Below, piece after piece: positions 1-11,300 of a stretch of 64,000 nucleotides of DNA (its first letter is position 1; each line of letters begins with the position of its first letter). The DNA is from Ursus arctos (lineage: Eukaryota > Chordata > Mammalia > Carnivora > Ursidae): contig NW_026623056.1 in assembly GCF_023065955.2 (NCBI RefSeq), forward strand, positions 85,683,256 through 85,747,255. Direction: 5' to 3'. Made by a program: the position numbers and the translations under genes. Under the pieces are notes generated by a model. That model saw nothing but the letters and a program-made list of their open reading frames with translations, was not told the DNA's origin and made no database searches.

Positions 1-134
1 CAGGGTGGCCATGAAAGACAATAGTGAGAAGGAATCATCCCAATGGACAGAGCTTTGAATGGCACATACCCTATGTTTAAGGGGAATTAGAAACTGCCAG
101 TGTCCAGGTCGCATAAACCTCAGCGGGATGTCCT

Positions 135-350
135 GGGCAGTCTATGTTGCTTGTCTCCAAAACTAGCTGAGCACCAGAATTACTTGAGAACTTTTAAACG
201 GAGATCCCTAAGCCCTTCCCCCAAATTACTAAAATGGATACTCCAGATATGGAGCTCATAAATCTATCTTAAATAAGACCCATAAGTGATTCTGATATTG
301 CTAGGCCTTGTACTGGTATATGGGAAACATACGTCTATGATTAGCAATGT
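135..350 (+). mobile_element. MER5A-like hAT-Charlie DNA transposon remnant
   Basis: The order of motifs follows the MER5 consensus: a caccagaattacttgagaac block, then a pyrimidine-rich centre, then gtgattctgatattgctagg near the 3' end. It is diverged and non-coding. Placement rests on remembered consensus, not an alignment. Confidence 0.55.
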
Positions 351-387
351 CCTGATAAAGAACAAAAGTATTGATAATATTGATAAT

Positions 388-512
388 ATAGCGAGCATAT
401 AACTAAGTCTCTTGTGGTAATCATTTTGCTGCTTATACGTGTATCGAATCATCACGTTGTACACCTTAAAATTATACAACATTAAATGTCAATTATTTCT
501 CATGAAGCAGGG
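388..512 (+). mobile_element. Old L1 3'-end fragment
   Basis: The stretch tggtaatcattttgctgctt followed by atcgaatcatcacgttgtac and a cattaaatgtcaattattt ending matches the 3' terminus of older mammalian L1 (L1MA/MB-type). A related terminus occurs at 54955-55090. No TSD was recognised. Confidence 0.6.
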
Positions 513-555
513 GAGAAAAAGACACAGCAGTATTTTTTTAAAAAAGCAAACACAT

Positions 556-728
556 ATAACACAAACTCTTTAATATGTATTAACTTTTTTCATTCTCACA
601 ACCACCCTATGAGGTATGTGTGATTGTTACCCTCATTTTCTATTAAGAACACTGAAGTTAGGTGACTTATTCAAGGTCATACAGAAAGTGACAAGGTAGT
701 ATTGAAACTTAGTCTCTGTGCTCGATCA
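556..728 (-). mobile_element. MIR SINE, antisense
   Basis: Read on the minus strand this is an ordinary MIR: the plus strand shows tattaac...ctcacaaccaccctatgagg, then aggtgacttattcaaggtca, the reverse complement of the MIR core. It is an ancient tRNA-derived SINE with no coding capacity. Confidence 0.8.
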
Positions 729-1764
729 TGATGCCATAGTGAAAAGGGCAGTCAAGAAAAGAGAAGGAAGAAGAAAATCTGTAATCCGCAAAGCTCGTCC
801 AGGTTGAAGGGCCAGTTCCTGTATTTTTACCTTAAATGAAGACAAATTGTTTTCCAAATTTTTCGACTTCAAGGACAGAACCCATTTACAATAGCACATG
901 TGCGCCACCTAGTGGCTATATTAGGCCACTCAGAGTAATCGCTCTAAGTTTCAGCAAGATCAACTAAGAAGGACAGAAGAACTGTTAAAATTAGTAGACT
1001 CAAGTTTCCAATTCCAGAATGAGGGAATTTCAATTCCAGAAGGATAGATTATTTGACCTCCAGAAAAGGTTTTAAAAATATAGTGAGGATATAAAAATGA
1101 GGAAAAACATCAAAATGGGTAAAGTCAATAATAATCATAGGAATGATGTCAGCCTGGGTTTTTGCTTTTTTTTTTTTTTTAATGAAAAGACAATAGTAAT
1201 AAAACATAAAAGAGAAAAGGCCATATGGCAAATCATTTTAAGTTTATATCCTTATAATAAATTTATTATAGGCATGTACTAAAATCTTTTCATGACTAAT
1301 AAATAATCTTTTCCAGGTATTCTCTTAAATCCAGCACCCTCTTCCTGTCCAGGTGTTAAGACACCATCTGCTCCCATCTCTATCCCATGAGACCTCATGG
1401 CTGCCTAACAAGCTGAAATGTACTAGCGGCGTGAGAACCCACTACGTGTCTTCTCCTTGATTTCCAAGAGAGTCATTTTCTCTACGATCTGTTGAACCCA
1501 CCCACACGGCGCCAGGCAGGATGGTGCTGAGTTCACGCAGTGGGAGCCAGTTCATCATGTGAAGAGCAGGGCTGGAAAGATGGCAAGGGCCATGAGCAGG
1601 AGATGATGTCAGGGCCCCAGGGGGCATCATCCTGGGCAGAGCCAGGGTACAACAGAGTTGGAAGACAGAGGGTGTTTCCCTGAGCAGAGGCTGGCCTCTA
1701 CAGCCTCAGACAGTCTTCCCAGGCCCTCGAGACCATCTGGGTTCATCCCACCGCTTCCTAAATT
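729..1764. other. Unassigned non-coding stretch
   Basis: No repeat family or gene recognised. It holds a T run near 1166-1180 and only short open frames (about 60 codons) without coding features. Confidence 0.5.
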
Positions 1765-2162
1765 CCTACTCAGCCTTAAATAGGAGACATAACAGCTCTT
1801 CGACAGGATTTGTGTTGGGGACAATTGTCCTCACAAAACGGATGAACCTGAAAAACATGATGCTAAGGGAAAGAAGCCAGATGCAAAAGGCCACATGTTG
1901 TATGATTCCATTCATGTATGATGTGCCCAGCATAGGCAGATCCATAGACAGAAAGCAGACTGGTGGTTACCAGGGGCTGGGGGAGGCAGGCGTGGGAAGT
2001 AACTGCTTGACCGGTTAGGAGGGTTTACACTGGAATGATGAAAATGCTCCGCAACTAAATTAGGGACACTGGTTACACAACCCTGTGTGTGCGCTAAAGG
2101 CCACTGAATTGTCTGCTTTGGAATGGTTAATTTGATATTATTTAAATTTCACCTCAATAAAA
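1765..2162 (+). mobile_element. Old L1 (L1M-type) 3' end
   Basis: Contains the L1 3' landmarks in order: ggatgaacctgaaaaacatg, aagaagccagatgcaaaagg, ggtggttaccaggggctggg, gatgaaaatgctccgcaac and a terminal tttcacctcaataaaaac. The element is 5'-truncated; only the end of ORF2 and the 3' UTR remain. The TA/CA microsatellite that follows has grown out of its tail. Confidence 0.8.
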
Positions 2163-2226
2163 ACATATATATATATATACACATATATATGTGTGTATAT
2201 ATATATGTATATATATATATATATAT
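2163..2226. repeat. TA-rich microsatellite with CA/TG interruptions
   Basis: Alternating TA units with short ca and gtgtgt interruptions directly follow the L1 tail, a usual origin for such tracts. Confidence 0.9.
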
Positions 2227-4019
2227 CACAAATTCTAACTCTGTCTTCCATCTTAGGATTTAGACCAGGGTATTTTAAATTTTGAGTATTTGGTGAGAAC
2301 GATCTGTAAGTTTTAGTTAGGACCTAAGGCCACCAACCTCCAAATCGAGAAGATAATTACAGCCTTCTTTGTGAACAGGTTGTGCTAGCAAGAAATGGGG
2401 TGGGGGCAAGATATCACCTACACCCCCTCGAAGGGAAAAGACAGCTCATCTTTTGCAGCAAAGTTGTTCTACAAAGAATCTAGAAAACAAACTACTCCCA
2501 AGTTCAGATCTGTGCTTTGCACCAGGTTTCAGTGTTCAGATGGGTGGGGCAGGTCTGACAAGAAGCAAGGAGGCTTGGCCCTATCTCTGGGAAGCGCCCA
2601 GCTTCATGACCCTGGGGCACAAGAAACCTGGAGTCTGGAAGAATCCAGTACCTCATCTGCAAAGCTTTCTCTCAAGAAGCATCAGAAGGCAATCAGCAAC
2701 TGGCCGACAAGCACAAATTCCGAACACACACCCAGTTAATGGAAACCACACACGCACACACAAACTAGAGATATTTTCTACCTGCCAGTGACAATCTGGA
2801 GTGGGAGAAGCAGACAGAAAATAGCCACGGGGGCTTTATTCAAAATACTCTACATCTAAGGTGGAATTGAGTTTCTCAAAAATAAAGGCTGTTTACAAAC
2901 ATACTGTTTTTGCCAAAAGGAATTCTTTATTTTAGGTGCTTTGGGAAAACTGCAGAGTCCTCGGGTTTGGGGCCAAAGACGCCCAAATGTTGCAATCCTA
3001 AACCTTTGGCAGTGACAAAAACATGTTTGCAAGTGGAAAGTTTTCCGTGCAGACTTCTGGTGTTGTTTTGTTTGGGTGTGTGTTTGTTTGCTTGCTTAGT
3101 GCCAAAGGATTTCCTCCACATCTTCCGGGAACTGGGGAGCGGGGGTCATCACTGCATTTGGGATGTTGGGCCCAAACCACCTGTACCCCAACTTGTACAT
3201 CCCAAATGGCTCGAGGCCATAAAATAGCAGCCATGACGTTTAGGGAGCCACCTGTTTCCTATCTTCAAACTGAACATGGAGCCTTGTGAAATGGCACAAT
3301 CAGAAGGACGACGAGGAACTCTGGGTCTGTCCCCGTGGGGTTTCATGCCGGCAGAGGGGATTTCTGCATTTCTGTCTCTGGTTAACCCAATTTGTTCCCA
3401 AGGTCCAGCCCCAGCAGGTCATCTTTCCATCTTTTTCCATCCGACCTGGGCTGAGCTAACAGTCTGATGTATTAACTCTGGCTTCCTACCTACTGAAAGC
3501 AGACACTTGGAGAAGACCAGCCCAACAGAATGGACAGACAAAAAGCATGGCACTTCCAGATAGTTCTTTACACCATTAACAGAGCAGGGCCAATAGTCTG
3601 GAAACCCAAGCCTTTTGATTTACGAGGCTCAGGCACTTGGGAACTCACATGCAAAGCCTGGATCCTGCCCAGGAACAGAGGAGGGTCTGAGGGCCCCACA
3701 CAGACACGGCACAAGGACAGGCTGAGGGAGCAAACCCCAGAGGGACGGCACGGGGAGAGCCCAAGTCAGAGCTCAAGGCCTGCCTGTCACCCACAGGGGA
3801 GCTGAGAGGGGCCAGAATGTGCGTCCTCATTCAGTCTTGTGGGTGTTCCAGAGAGCTCTGAACGCGAGCCCATCCTTGCCTGTCTGCTGTGAGTCTAGGC
3901 ACTCAGCGCAGACAACCCACACTGATGGCTGCTCTTGTCCTCTCCTCCACCTCAGCCCACCCCACCCAGTCCTCCCTCCTCACTGGCCTTTCAGAGAACC
4001 GCATCTTCTGAGTCACTCA
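2227..4019. other. Unassigned stretch, moderately GC-rich
   Basis: No gene or repeat family recognised. Open frames up to 114 codons exist (for example 2395-2739 plus) but overlap others and show no domain. A 12-bp inverted repeat lies at 3155-3208 (see findings). Confidence 0.5.
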
Positions 4020-4560
4020 CTCAAGATTCTTGGCATGGATTTTGCTGTCTCCATCTCCCCCCATAGCTCATGCACTGCCAAATACCATGGATTCTACCTC
4101 CCCGGTGTCTTTAACATCTATCCCTGGTTTTCATTACCATTGTCACCGCTGGATGCCAGGATCTCATCATGTCTCGATGGAGCCCATTTAATATTCCCTA
4201 ATTAATACCCCACCTCTAATTAATACCCTAATGTCTCCCCCACATGAGTCTTTGTAAACTTCTGTGCTACTTGTAATCTGACTCCTGTTTCCCTCCTCTG
4301 GCCATATCCCTCTCTGTTCCCCCTCCTTCTTCCCGATCTCTACACATACATCACCACCCCATTCCCTGTTCCAGACAGACTGCACTTTTTTTCCAGTGTC
4401 TCCAGTGCAGGGGTGATAGTGTCTCCCCTTAAAGCCCCCACAGAAGCTGTTCTCTCTGCCTGGCACACTCCAGCCCCATCTCCTTCTGTCTAACTCCTCC
4501 TCATCTTCCAGACAGCCCAGGTGTCTCTTCCTCCAGGAAGGCCCGCCATGCTTTCAGCAA
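4020..4560 (+). mobile_element. L2 LINE fragment (3' half)
   Basis: Pyrimidine-rich sequence with L2 order: ggattctacctccccggtgt, later gctgttctctctgcctggca, then a ctaactcctcctcatcttcc block followed by ctcttcctccaggaaggcc. These correspond to the C-terminal reverse-transcriptase coding part and 3' region of L2, heavily decayed. Confidence 0.6.
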
Positions 4561-5129
4561 CGGCTGGCAGAAACACTGACGCCCACGTGCAGAGATGATA
4601 AGGAAATATCTTCATGCCATTTAACAGGAGACTCAAAGGTAGGGTGTAGGTGGGTTCAGGGGTGTCATGCCATCCCCAAAAACCTGTTTCTTGTTTCTTT
4701 GCCACTCTCAGTATCAGCTCCATCTTTAGCAGATGCTTGACCCAGTTCCATGCCACATCCAGAAACTGTGATGTCCAGAGGGGAAGAAAGGAGTTTTCTT
4801 TCTGTACTTTCTCTCAGTGTGGAGACATTTCCAGAAGCATCCCCTCCTTCCCTAAGCCCCACCAGACTTCCTTTTACATTTCATGGGCCCTTAGTTCATG
4901 TGTCCCTCGCTCAGCCAAGCACTGGTGGGGGGAGCAGCATTACTGGTGTGGCCTGTTGAGCCACTTCTCATACCTGGATGTGAGGTCAGCCTCCCCTGAG
5001 GCACAAGATGGTGCTGAAGAGAGGAGATACCTGCTCGAAACCCAGATTCTTTCGGGAAGGAAGTGAGAAGCAACAGGCAACCAGAGTTCATTCCCTTCAC
5101 ATCTGATTCTGCATTCCTTTAACTGCTAG
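4561..5129. other. Unassigned stretch
   Basis: Nothing assigned. A 138-codon open frame at 4650-5066 (plus) overlaps open frames on both strands and has no recognisable domain; treated as chance. Confidence 0.45.
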
Positions 5130-5525
5130 CTGCCTTAGCCCATTTGAACAGGAACCATAGACTAGGTGGCTTATAACAACAGAAATTTCTTACAGCTCTG
5201 GGGCTGGGAAGTCCAAGATCAAGGAACCAGCAGATTCCGTGTTGGTGAGGACCTGCTTCCTGGCTCACAGACAGAGTCTCTCACCATGTCCTCCTGTGGT
5301 GGGAGGGACAAGAGCCCTCTGGGGCCTTTGATAAGGACACTAATCTCTGAGGCTTTTGATAAGCACACTATTCATTAAGGATACTTCACATTCATGAGAG
5401 CTCCACCTTCATGACCTGACTGAATCACCTCCCAAAGGCCCCCCCACCCTCCAAATACCATCACACTGGGGGTTAGGATTTCAATCTATAAATTTAGACT
5501 GACAGAGGCATTCAATCCATTGCAT
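5130..5525 (-). mobile_element. MLT1-type MaLR LTR, antisense
   Basis: The plus strand shows the reversed MLT1 LTR: aggtggcttataacaacaga, gctgggaagtccaagatcaa, then ccaaataccatcacactggg. It is a non-autonomous LTR element of ancient endogenous-retrovirus type, continuous with internal sequence at 5526-6020. Confidence 0.8.
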
Positions 5526-6020
5526 CTGCCCCTGATCACCCCCCCAAATTCATGTCCTTCTCACATGCAAAATACAATCATTCCAACCCAATAGCCTCAA
5601 AAGTCTTAACTCATTCCAGCATCTACTCTAAAGCCCAAGTCTCATCTCCATACCAGCGGTCTCAGGTATAGGTGAGACTTCAGGTGCATTCATCTGGAGG
5701 CAAAAATCCTCTCCAGCCATGAACCCGTGAAACCAGGCAAGTTATGTCCTTCCAAAATACACAGCGGGACATGCATCAGGTAGACATTCCCATTCCAAAA
5801 AGGGAGATACAGGAAAGAAGGAAGGAATGACAGGTCCTGGTAAGTCCAAAACTTAATAGGGCAAACAGCATTAAACCTTAAGCCTGGAGAATAATCCCTT
5901 CTGGATTGAATAATAATCCTGGAATAATCCCTTCTAGCCCATTGGGCAGCACCGTCACAGCTCACCGGAAGTCCCCGCCTCTGCAGGTCTACAGCAACAG
6001 TGTTGTCTTCCACCAACTCC
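5526..6020 (-). mobile_element. MaLR internal region remnant, antisense
   Basis: Directly follows the antisense LTR and has the internal-region look of MLT1/MST/THE1 elements, for example ttcatgtccttctcacatgc and cttaactcattccagcatct. It is non-coding, with no retroviral gene visible. Confidence 0.65.
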
Positions 6021-6419
6021 TAAGCAGGCTCCTCGCTAAGTTGGCAGTGAGAAGGCACCCTCCTATGCCCCCTCCTTCTGGTCCCTCTTTCCCCACCAAA
6101 TCTCCATGCTAAAATCTCATTTTTTAAAGCCCAACCACAGAGGCCAATTCCAAAATGAGCCTTTTCTGATCTTTTCAATCATGCATACTTGTCCCACCTG
6201 TTTAGATTTATAACCTCTAATGACATCACAGAGCATCCTGTATCCGTATCATAGAAAATTGAATCCATGACTTCTTTGAAGTTCTTTAATGGCAAAGCTG
6301 GTGTGACTTGCCTCTGCACTCCCTCTAGCACCTGACCCCATGCTTCACACATGTTGGGTATGCTATAAGTGGGCGGGGGGGGGGGGGGGGACACTGAACT
6401 CAGGGTTTGCAATCAAGCA
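6021..6419. other. Unassigned stretch with a poly-G run
   Basis: No family recognised. It contains an uninterrupted run of 16 G at 6375-6390, just after tataagtgggc. Confidence 0.6.
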
Positions 6420-6535
6420 TTCTAGTCTGAGCTCAGCTGTGCACCTACCATGTAAACTGGGATGAGTTACTGGGCCTCCCAAAAATAAAATGAGGCTCTT
6501 GGATCAGATGTTTTCAAAACCCCATACAGCTCTGT
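6420..6535 (+). mobile_element. MIR/MIR3-like SINE
   Basis: Reads tctagtctgagctcagctgt, gatgagttactgggcctccc, aaaataaaatgaggctcttg, then cagctctg, the order of the MIR core and 3' part. Diverged. Confidence 0.6.
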
Positions 6536-7013
6536 ATTTGTTTCTTAGGATACTGCTGCAACAAATTACCCCAAACTGGGTGATTTGAAACAGAAATCTA
6601 TTCTCTCCCAATTCAAGAGGCCAGAAGTTGAAAATCAAGGTGTCAGCAGATTTGGCTCTTTCTGGAGGCTTTGAGGAAGTATCTTTTTCATTCCTCTATC
6701 CTAAATTCTGACAGTTGCCAGCAACCCTTGGCGTTTCTTGGCTTATAGATGCATCACTCCAGTCTCTGTCTCAGTCTTTCCATGCTATTCTCCCTTTGTG
6801 TGTCTCTGTCTCAACCCCCACCCTTCTTTTCTCTGATAAGTACACTGGTCAGTGAATCTAGGGCTCACCCTATATCCGGGATGATCTCATCCTGGGATTC
6901 TTAACCTGATGACATCTACAAAGACTCTATTTCCAAATAAGGTCCCATTCATAGGTACTAAGAGATAGAACTCGAACACAGCATATGGGGACATGATTCT
7001 ACCCACTACAAGC
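6536..7013 (-). mobile_element. MLT1-type MaLR LTR, antisense
   Basis: Reversed LTR landmarks: tactgctgcaacaaattacc, aaatcaaggtgtcagcagat, tagatgcatcactccagtct, catctacaaagactctattt and ccaaataaggtcccattcat. A solitary LTR without open frames; about 500 bp from the first MLT1 element and in the same orientation. Confidence 0.8.
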
Positions 7014-9885
7014 TTTAACGCTGTGGAATTCTACTAGTTATTCAGGCCTGGTAGATATCACATAAAAAATACAAACTAAGGACCACTGAAGCTGAAATAT
7101 TTCCTTCCTTTATAAAAATCACATGTAGACCCCCACTGTGGATCATTCAACCTCCTCTGATTTGAAGGTTGAGCAGTTGTTGTTTTTCTCTTCATTTCCT
7201 AAAATACTGACAGTGAGTCGACCTCCAAATTTCAAATACTGATCCTGAACGCTACCTGTACACTATAGGATTATTTGTTTTGGTTTCTGGTACCAATCCA
7301 CAGCCTAGAAGCCACCAAAAGCACTATCTCAGAGGGTGCATATTGGTCCCAGGTGCCTTTTCACTTCCCAGTGCCTTAAAATCCCTGACGATGAAGGCAA
7401 GGACCCTTGGAAGAATCACAGGGAGGTCCCTATGTTTACTGAGCCCCTGGCCTGTTTCAGGAGAAACACAGAGCCACAAGGAGGCCGGCAGTGCCACGTA
7501 GTGGCAGATGGCACGCAGCCTTTCCACCACACTTCAGGCAAGTGCCATTTTTAAGGCACACCTGCCATTAGGAAAGGCCCTTCTGATAATTCCTGATCAA
7601 GTTGCACCCAATGATGCCATTGATGGATGAGGTGGTTCAAAACAAGAGGCAATCATTTGTCTTCCTTGACAAATGTATCTCTGCAGGCTTCATGGCTGGC
7701 AGACCAGTCCTATAGAACCCAAACCCTCAGAGACAGAGCTCCACCAGCGAACAAGGCTGAGCTATGTGCTGGTCTTACGTTATGTCTATTTTAAAAGTTG
7801 ACTTTGGCAGGTGTGTAGAACACTCACACAATATATCTAACTCCCAGAAAAGATAAGGGGGAAAAAAATCAAACACTAAATTTTCTTTAAATTCTCACTT
7901 GGAAGCAAACACCTTGGCTTCAAAATTCTTGCTTCAGTGATGATGACTAGTTGGAACAAATTATAAAGAAAATATTGGAGCTATAAATAATTTATTTTTA
8001 AAGAACCCGCGTGCTAAAGTATCTCCTGAGTAGCAAATTCTAAGGAATGTAAGCTTCCAGATTATATTCTATCTGAGGCAACATTTTTCCAGAACTCTTG
8101 GAACACGTCTGAGGAATGAAATAAACTCAATAATCTTTTAAAGAGTCCACTGTTAAAAGATATTAGGGGCAAATGGATGATCATGGACTCATGGTTGTAA
8201 CATGGGGTAAAGGAAAATGAGAAGAACTCTAAATATCCAAGATGAAGAAGCTCCACAGCCAGACCAGCTCTGGTTCAAATAATCAGGAATGTATCCACCC
8301 ATTGCCAACCTTCTCCTTTACAGTAATGAATGCATTACAGGGTCCATTCAAAAGGGGTCTTTACCAGTCGTTCCAGTTTCTTCCTCTGTCCTACCTCAAA
8401 AGACCCTAAACACCCTCCCCAGGGCCCCCCTTTCCTACATGCTAGAACAAAATGAAAAAATTAAACGCCATAAAATTTTGTGAAACACAACCTTGCAAAA
8501 CCTGTTATTGACATTCAACAATGTATTTTTAAACTAATAACGTGAACTTTTCCATGCCGAAGAGTCATATAATTGGCTCACCGAAAAAAAAAAAAAAAAA
8601 AAGACACAGCTGTAATAGAAAACATTTCGGAAAAGGATATTCATACTTCAAAAGCCCTGACTAATCATAAAGTGATGCAAATTTGAAAGGAAATACTTAG
8701 ATTGTATTTTTACCCAGCTGAACAGTCAGATGTTTAGAAATGCCCTGGATTTTTCTAAATATTTCCTCCTGTTAATAGCAAAACAGATCAGATGCTCTAA
8801 AAAAAGGAGGGGGGACACTTTAAAACCTTCGTTCTGTATATTTTTCTTAATTATAGCTGCTCCATTCTGGTTGCAATAGGAGGTCTGATTGTAAAGACTT
8901 TAAAGGTAAGATATTTACCCAGAGTTACCACACAGAGTTATTTTTACAAAAAATACTAAGAAGTACAAGTCTGAGGATATGCATAGAACTTCAAATGAGA
9001 GGCTGGAAAAAGAAGGAGGTGATGAAGGACTTAGCACATTTTCGGTTTGTTTCTCTTACAACCTGTGAGAGAACCCAGACAGTCGATGGGCTCCAGGAAC
9101 AAACTCAAGATGGCTGCCATCCAGAGAGTTTGGCAAAGCCCAGGCAAGGAGGAGAGGCCCGTGGTGAGCTGGCCTCCTAGACAGGAAGGTGGTGACAGCA
9201 GCAGCCGAGTTGCATGGCATGTGAGTCCACAGGACAAGCTCTGGCAACTGCCTGAGCAGTCCCTTGTGGCCTTTTCTTCAAAAGTGAAGATGGGGGCGTC
9301 TGGTCAACCACAGGTGAGGTGGCACTTCAGGGAAAGGCTGCAAACTGTCAACTCAGCCAACCCTAATGAGGACCAGACACCCAGAAGTATTTGCAGAGTT
9401 GGCGGGACAGGAGTGAGAAGTAGCACTGGCTCGCCTCAGACCACCACCAGCTGAGCAGGCCTACCCAGTGAGGGAGGAAGGAGACAGTGTCCCCTGGAAC
9501 TCCCTGGGCAAAAGGCAGAATTTGAAATGCAAATTCAAAACAGGCTGTGGTGGGCTTGTGCCAGGTTTGTGTCTGGGTGACTGCCTGGCCCTTTCCCCAA
9601 AATAGCACATGGAACCTGTGAGAAATGTACTCTGGCCCCTTCTAGACCCCGGCCCTGAGGACACCAGGGTGGGAACCAGAGGAGCACCATTTCCTCAAAA
9701 TCCTTATCACCACTTCCTGGCACTCGTTTCCTGACTTAATGCCTGTCCCTACGAAAAGGGGAAAAAACAGCTCACAGCCATTCAACCTGGGGACTTCTAC
9801 CCCAGCATCCTGGGACCCACCAAGGCCAGCCCGTCTGGGGATGGCATATGCAGAGGAGTTTACTACAGAGCTTGAGTTCAAGAGG
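7014..9885. other. Repeat-poor unassigned stretch
   Basis: Nearly 2.9 kb with no repeat family I can name. A 19-base poly-A lies at 8584-8602. The part 7880-8960 is AT-rich and not visibly repeat-derived. The 135-codon open frame at 9047-9454 (plus) overlaps open frames on the other strand and has no known domain. Confidence 0.5.
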
Positions 9886-10085
9886 AAGGCTTAACTTTTT
9901 TTTTTAAGATTTTATTTATTTATTTATTCATTTATTTGAAAAAGAAAGCATAAGCAGGGGGAGGGGCAGAGGGAGAAGCAGGCTCCCCCCCCAAGCAGGG
10001 AGCCTGATGTGGGGCTGGGATCATGACCTGAGCTGAAGGCAGATGTTTAACCGACTGAGCCACCCAGGCGCCCCAAGGCTTAACT
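9886..10085 (-). mobile_element. SINEC (Can-SINE), antisense, with TSD
   Basis: The SINE body is 9897-10074. It starts on the plus strand with the reversed tail tttttttttttaagatttta and ends with gagccacccaggcgcccc, the reversed tRNA-derived head. The TSD aaggcttaact is exact at 9886-9896 and 10075-10085. Confidence 0.95.
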
Positions 10086-10382
10086 TTCTAAAGATGTCAT
10101 GCTCAGCATTTCTGAGGGTAAAGATTATTTTTCTAAATAATAATTGAATCTGGCCATCTTCAAATAGAAGTGAAATCAATAAAAAATGTTCCAATCAAGT
10201 CTGCAATATAAATTTTCTCCAGTGGTCTTATGATCAACAAGAAAAACTTCCTTGTTTTACTTCTCTGGAGGGGAGGTAAGGGGACTTATAACCACAGATA
10301 GCCATGTAACTCACTTCAAGCACTGCCTCATGGCCACATAGGAGGAGAGAAACATGGAATCTCCCAGGAACCCAGGGTCACC

Positions 10383-10862
10383 CTGATGGGTAGAACTGTG
10401 TCCCTCCCCAATCACCACTGCCACCACCAAATCCATATGTGGAAATCCTAACCCCCCAGAACCTCAAAATGTGACCTTACTTGGAAATACTGTTGCTGCA
10501 GATGTAATTAGTTCAGTTAAAATGAGTTATGCTACCACAGGGCAAGCCCCTAATCCAATATGGCTGATGTCCTTATAAAAAAGAATGTCATGTGAAGAGA
10601 AAGAGCCATACAAAGAAGGAAGAAGATGGGAAGACACAAGAAGACAGCCATCTACAAGTCAAAGAGTACCTGAGGCACCAGAAGCTAGGGGAGATGCCTA
10701 GAACATAGTCTCTTCACAACCTCACAAGGAACCCACCCAACCCTGCTCACACCATCATCTCAAACTTCTGGGCTCCAGAGCCCTGAGAAAATACATTCCT
10801 ACTGTCTAAGTAGGTACTTTTTGTGGTACTTTGCTACAGATGCCCCAGGAAACTAACACAGT
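10383..10862 (+). mobile_element. MLT1-type MaLR LTR
   Basis: Sense LTR: gatgggtagaactgtgtccc, aaaatgtgaccttacttgga, cctaatccaatatggctgat, gtccttataaaaaagaatg, ending aaactaacaca. No internal region or coding sequence beside it. Confidence 0.8.
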
Positions 10863-11174
10863 CACATACCATTTTTGTAGGCCCTGGGCACTTTGGCCTG
10901 TAAAAAATAATTCAAAATTACTTTGTGGCTGTATTGGTATAAAGATAAGTAAAATCCAGGCTGGATCACATTCAATTTTTATTTCTGATTTTTTAAAAAT
11001 GAAAACATCTTCATGAGCTCCTAGAAATCTCATGGGCCCTCAGCACTGTACTCCTGAGCCTAATGGAGAAGGTGGCCCTGTGGATAGTCACTGGAGTCCT
11101 CAGGCTCAGCATATGCCTCCCTGTTCTTTATCTGGGAGCCATATTGAAACTACCTGTCATATGTCTAATATTGC
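10863..11174. other. Unassigned stretch
   Basis: Nothing assigned; short overlapping open frames only. Confidence 0.5.
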
Positions 11175-11300
11175 CTCTCCCCACCCCCTGGCTAGAACAT
11201 ACCCAGGCAAAAAGACTGTCTTGTTTATCTTTGCAGTCCCAGTATAGCCTGGCACACAGTAAGTGCTCAATAAATAGCTTGTGAACCAACTTGAACCAAA
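11175..11300 (+). mobile_element. L2 LINE 3'-end fragment
   Basis: Carries the L2 3' signature: gactgtcttgtttatctttg, cctggcacacagtaagtgct, caataaatagcttgtgaacc. Only the last 125 bp or so remain. Confidence 0.75.

Noticed and set aside
4650..5066. 138-codon open frame, plus strand
   Set aside because: Overlaps open frames on both strands, has no domain and sits in repeat-flanked non-coding sequence. The same reasoning rejects 2395-2739, 3819-4205, 9047-9454, 12874-13257, 19999-20367 and 38733-39131.
5130..7013. A retrovirus with genes between two MLT1 LTRs of the same orientation
   Set aside because: Only LTR and MaLR-type non-coding internal sequence is seen. A MIR and unassigned DNA lie between the second LTR and the first element, so they are probably separate insertions.
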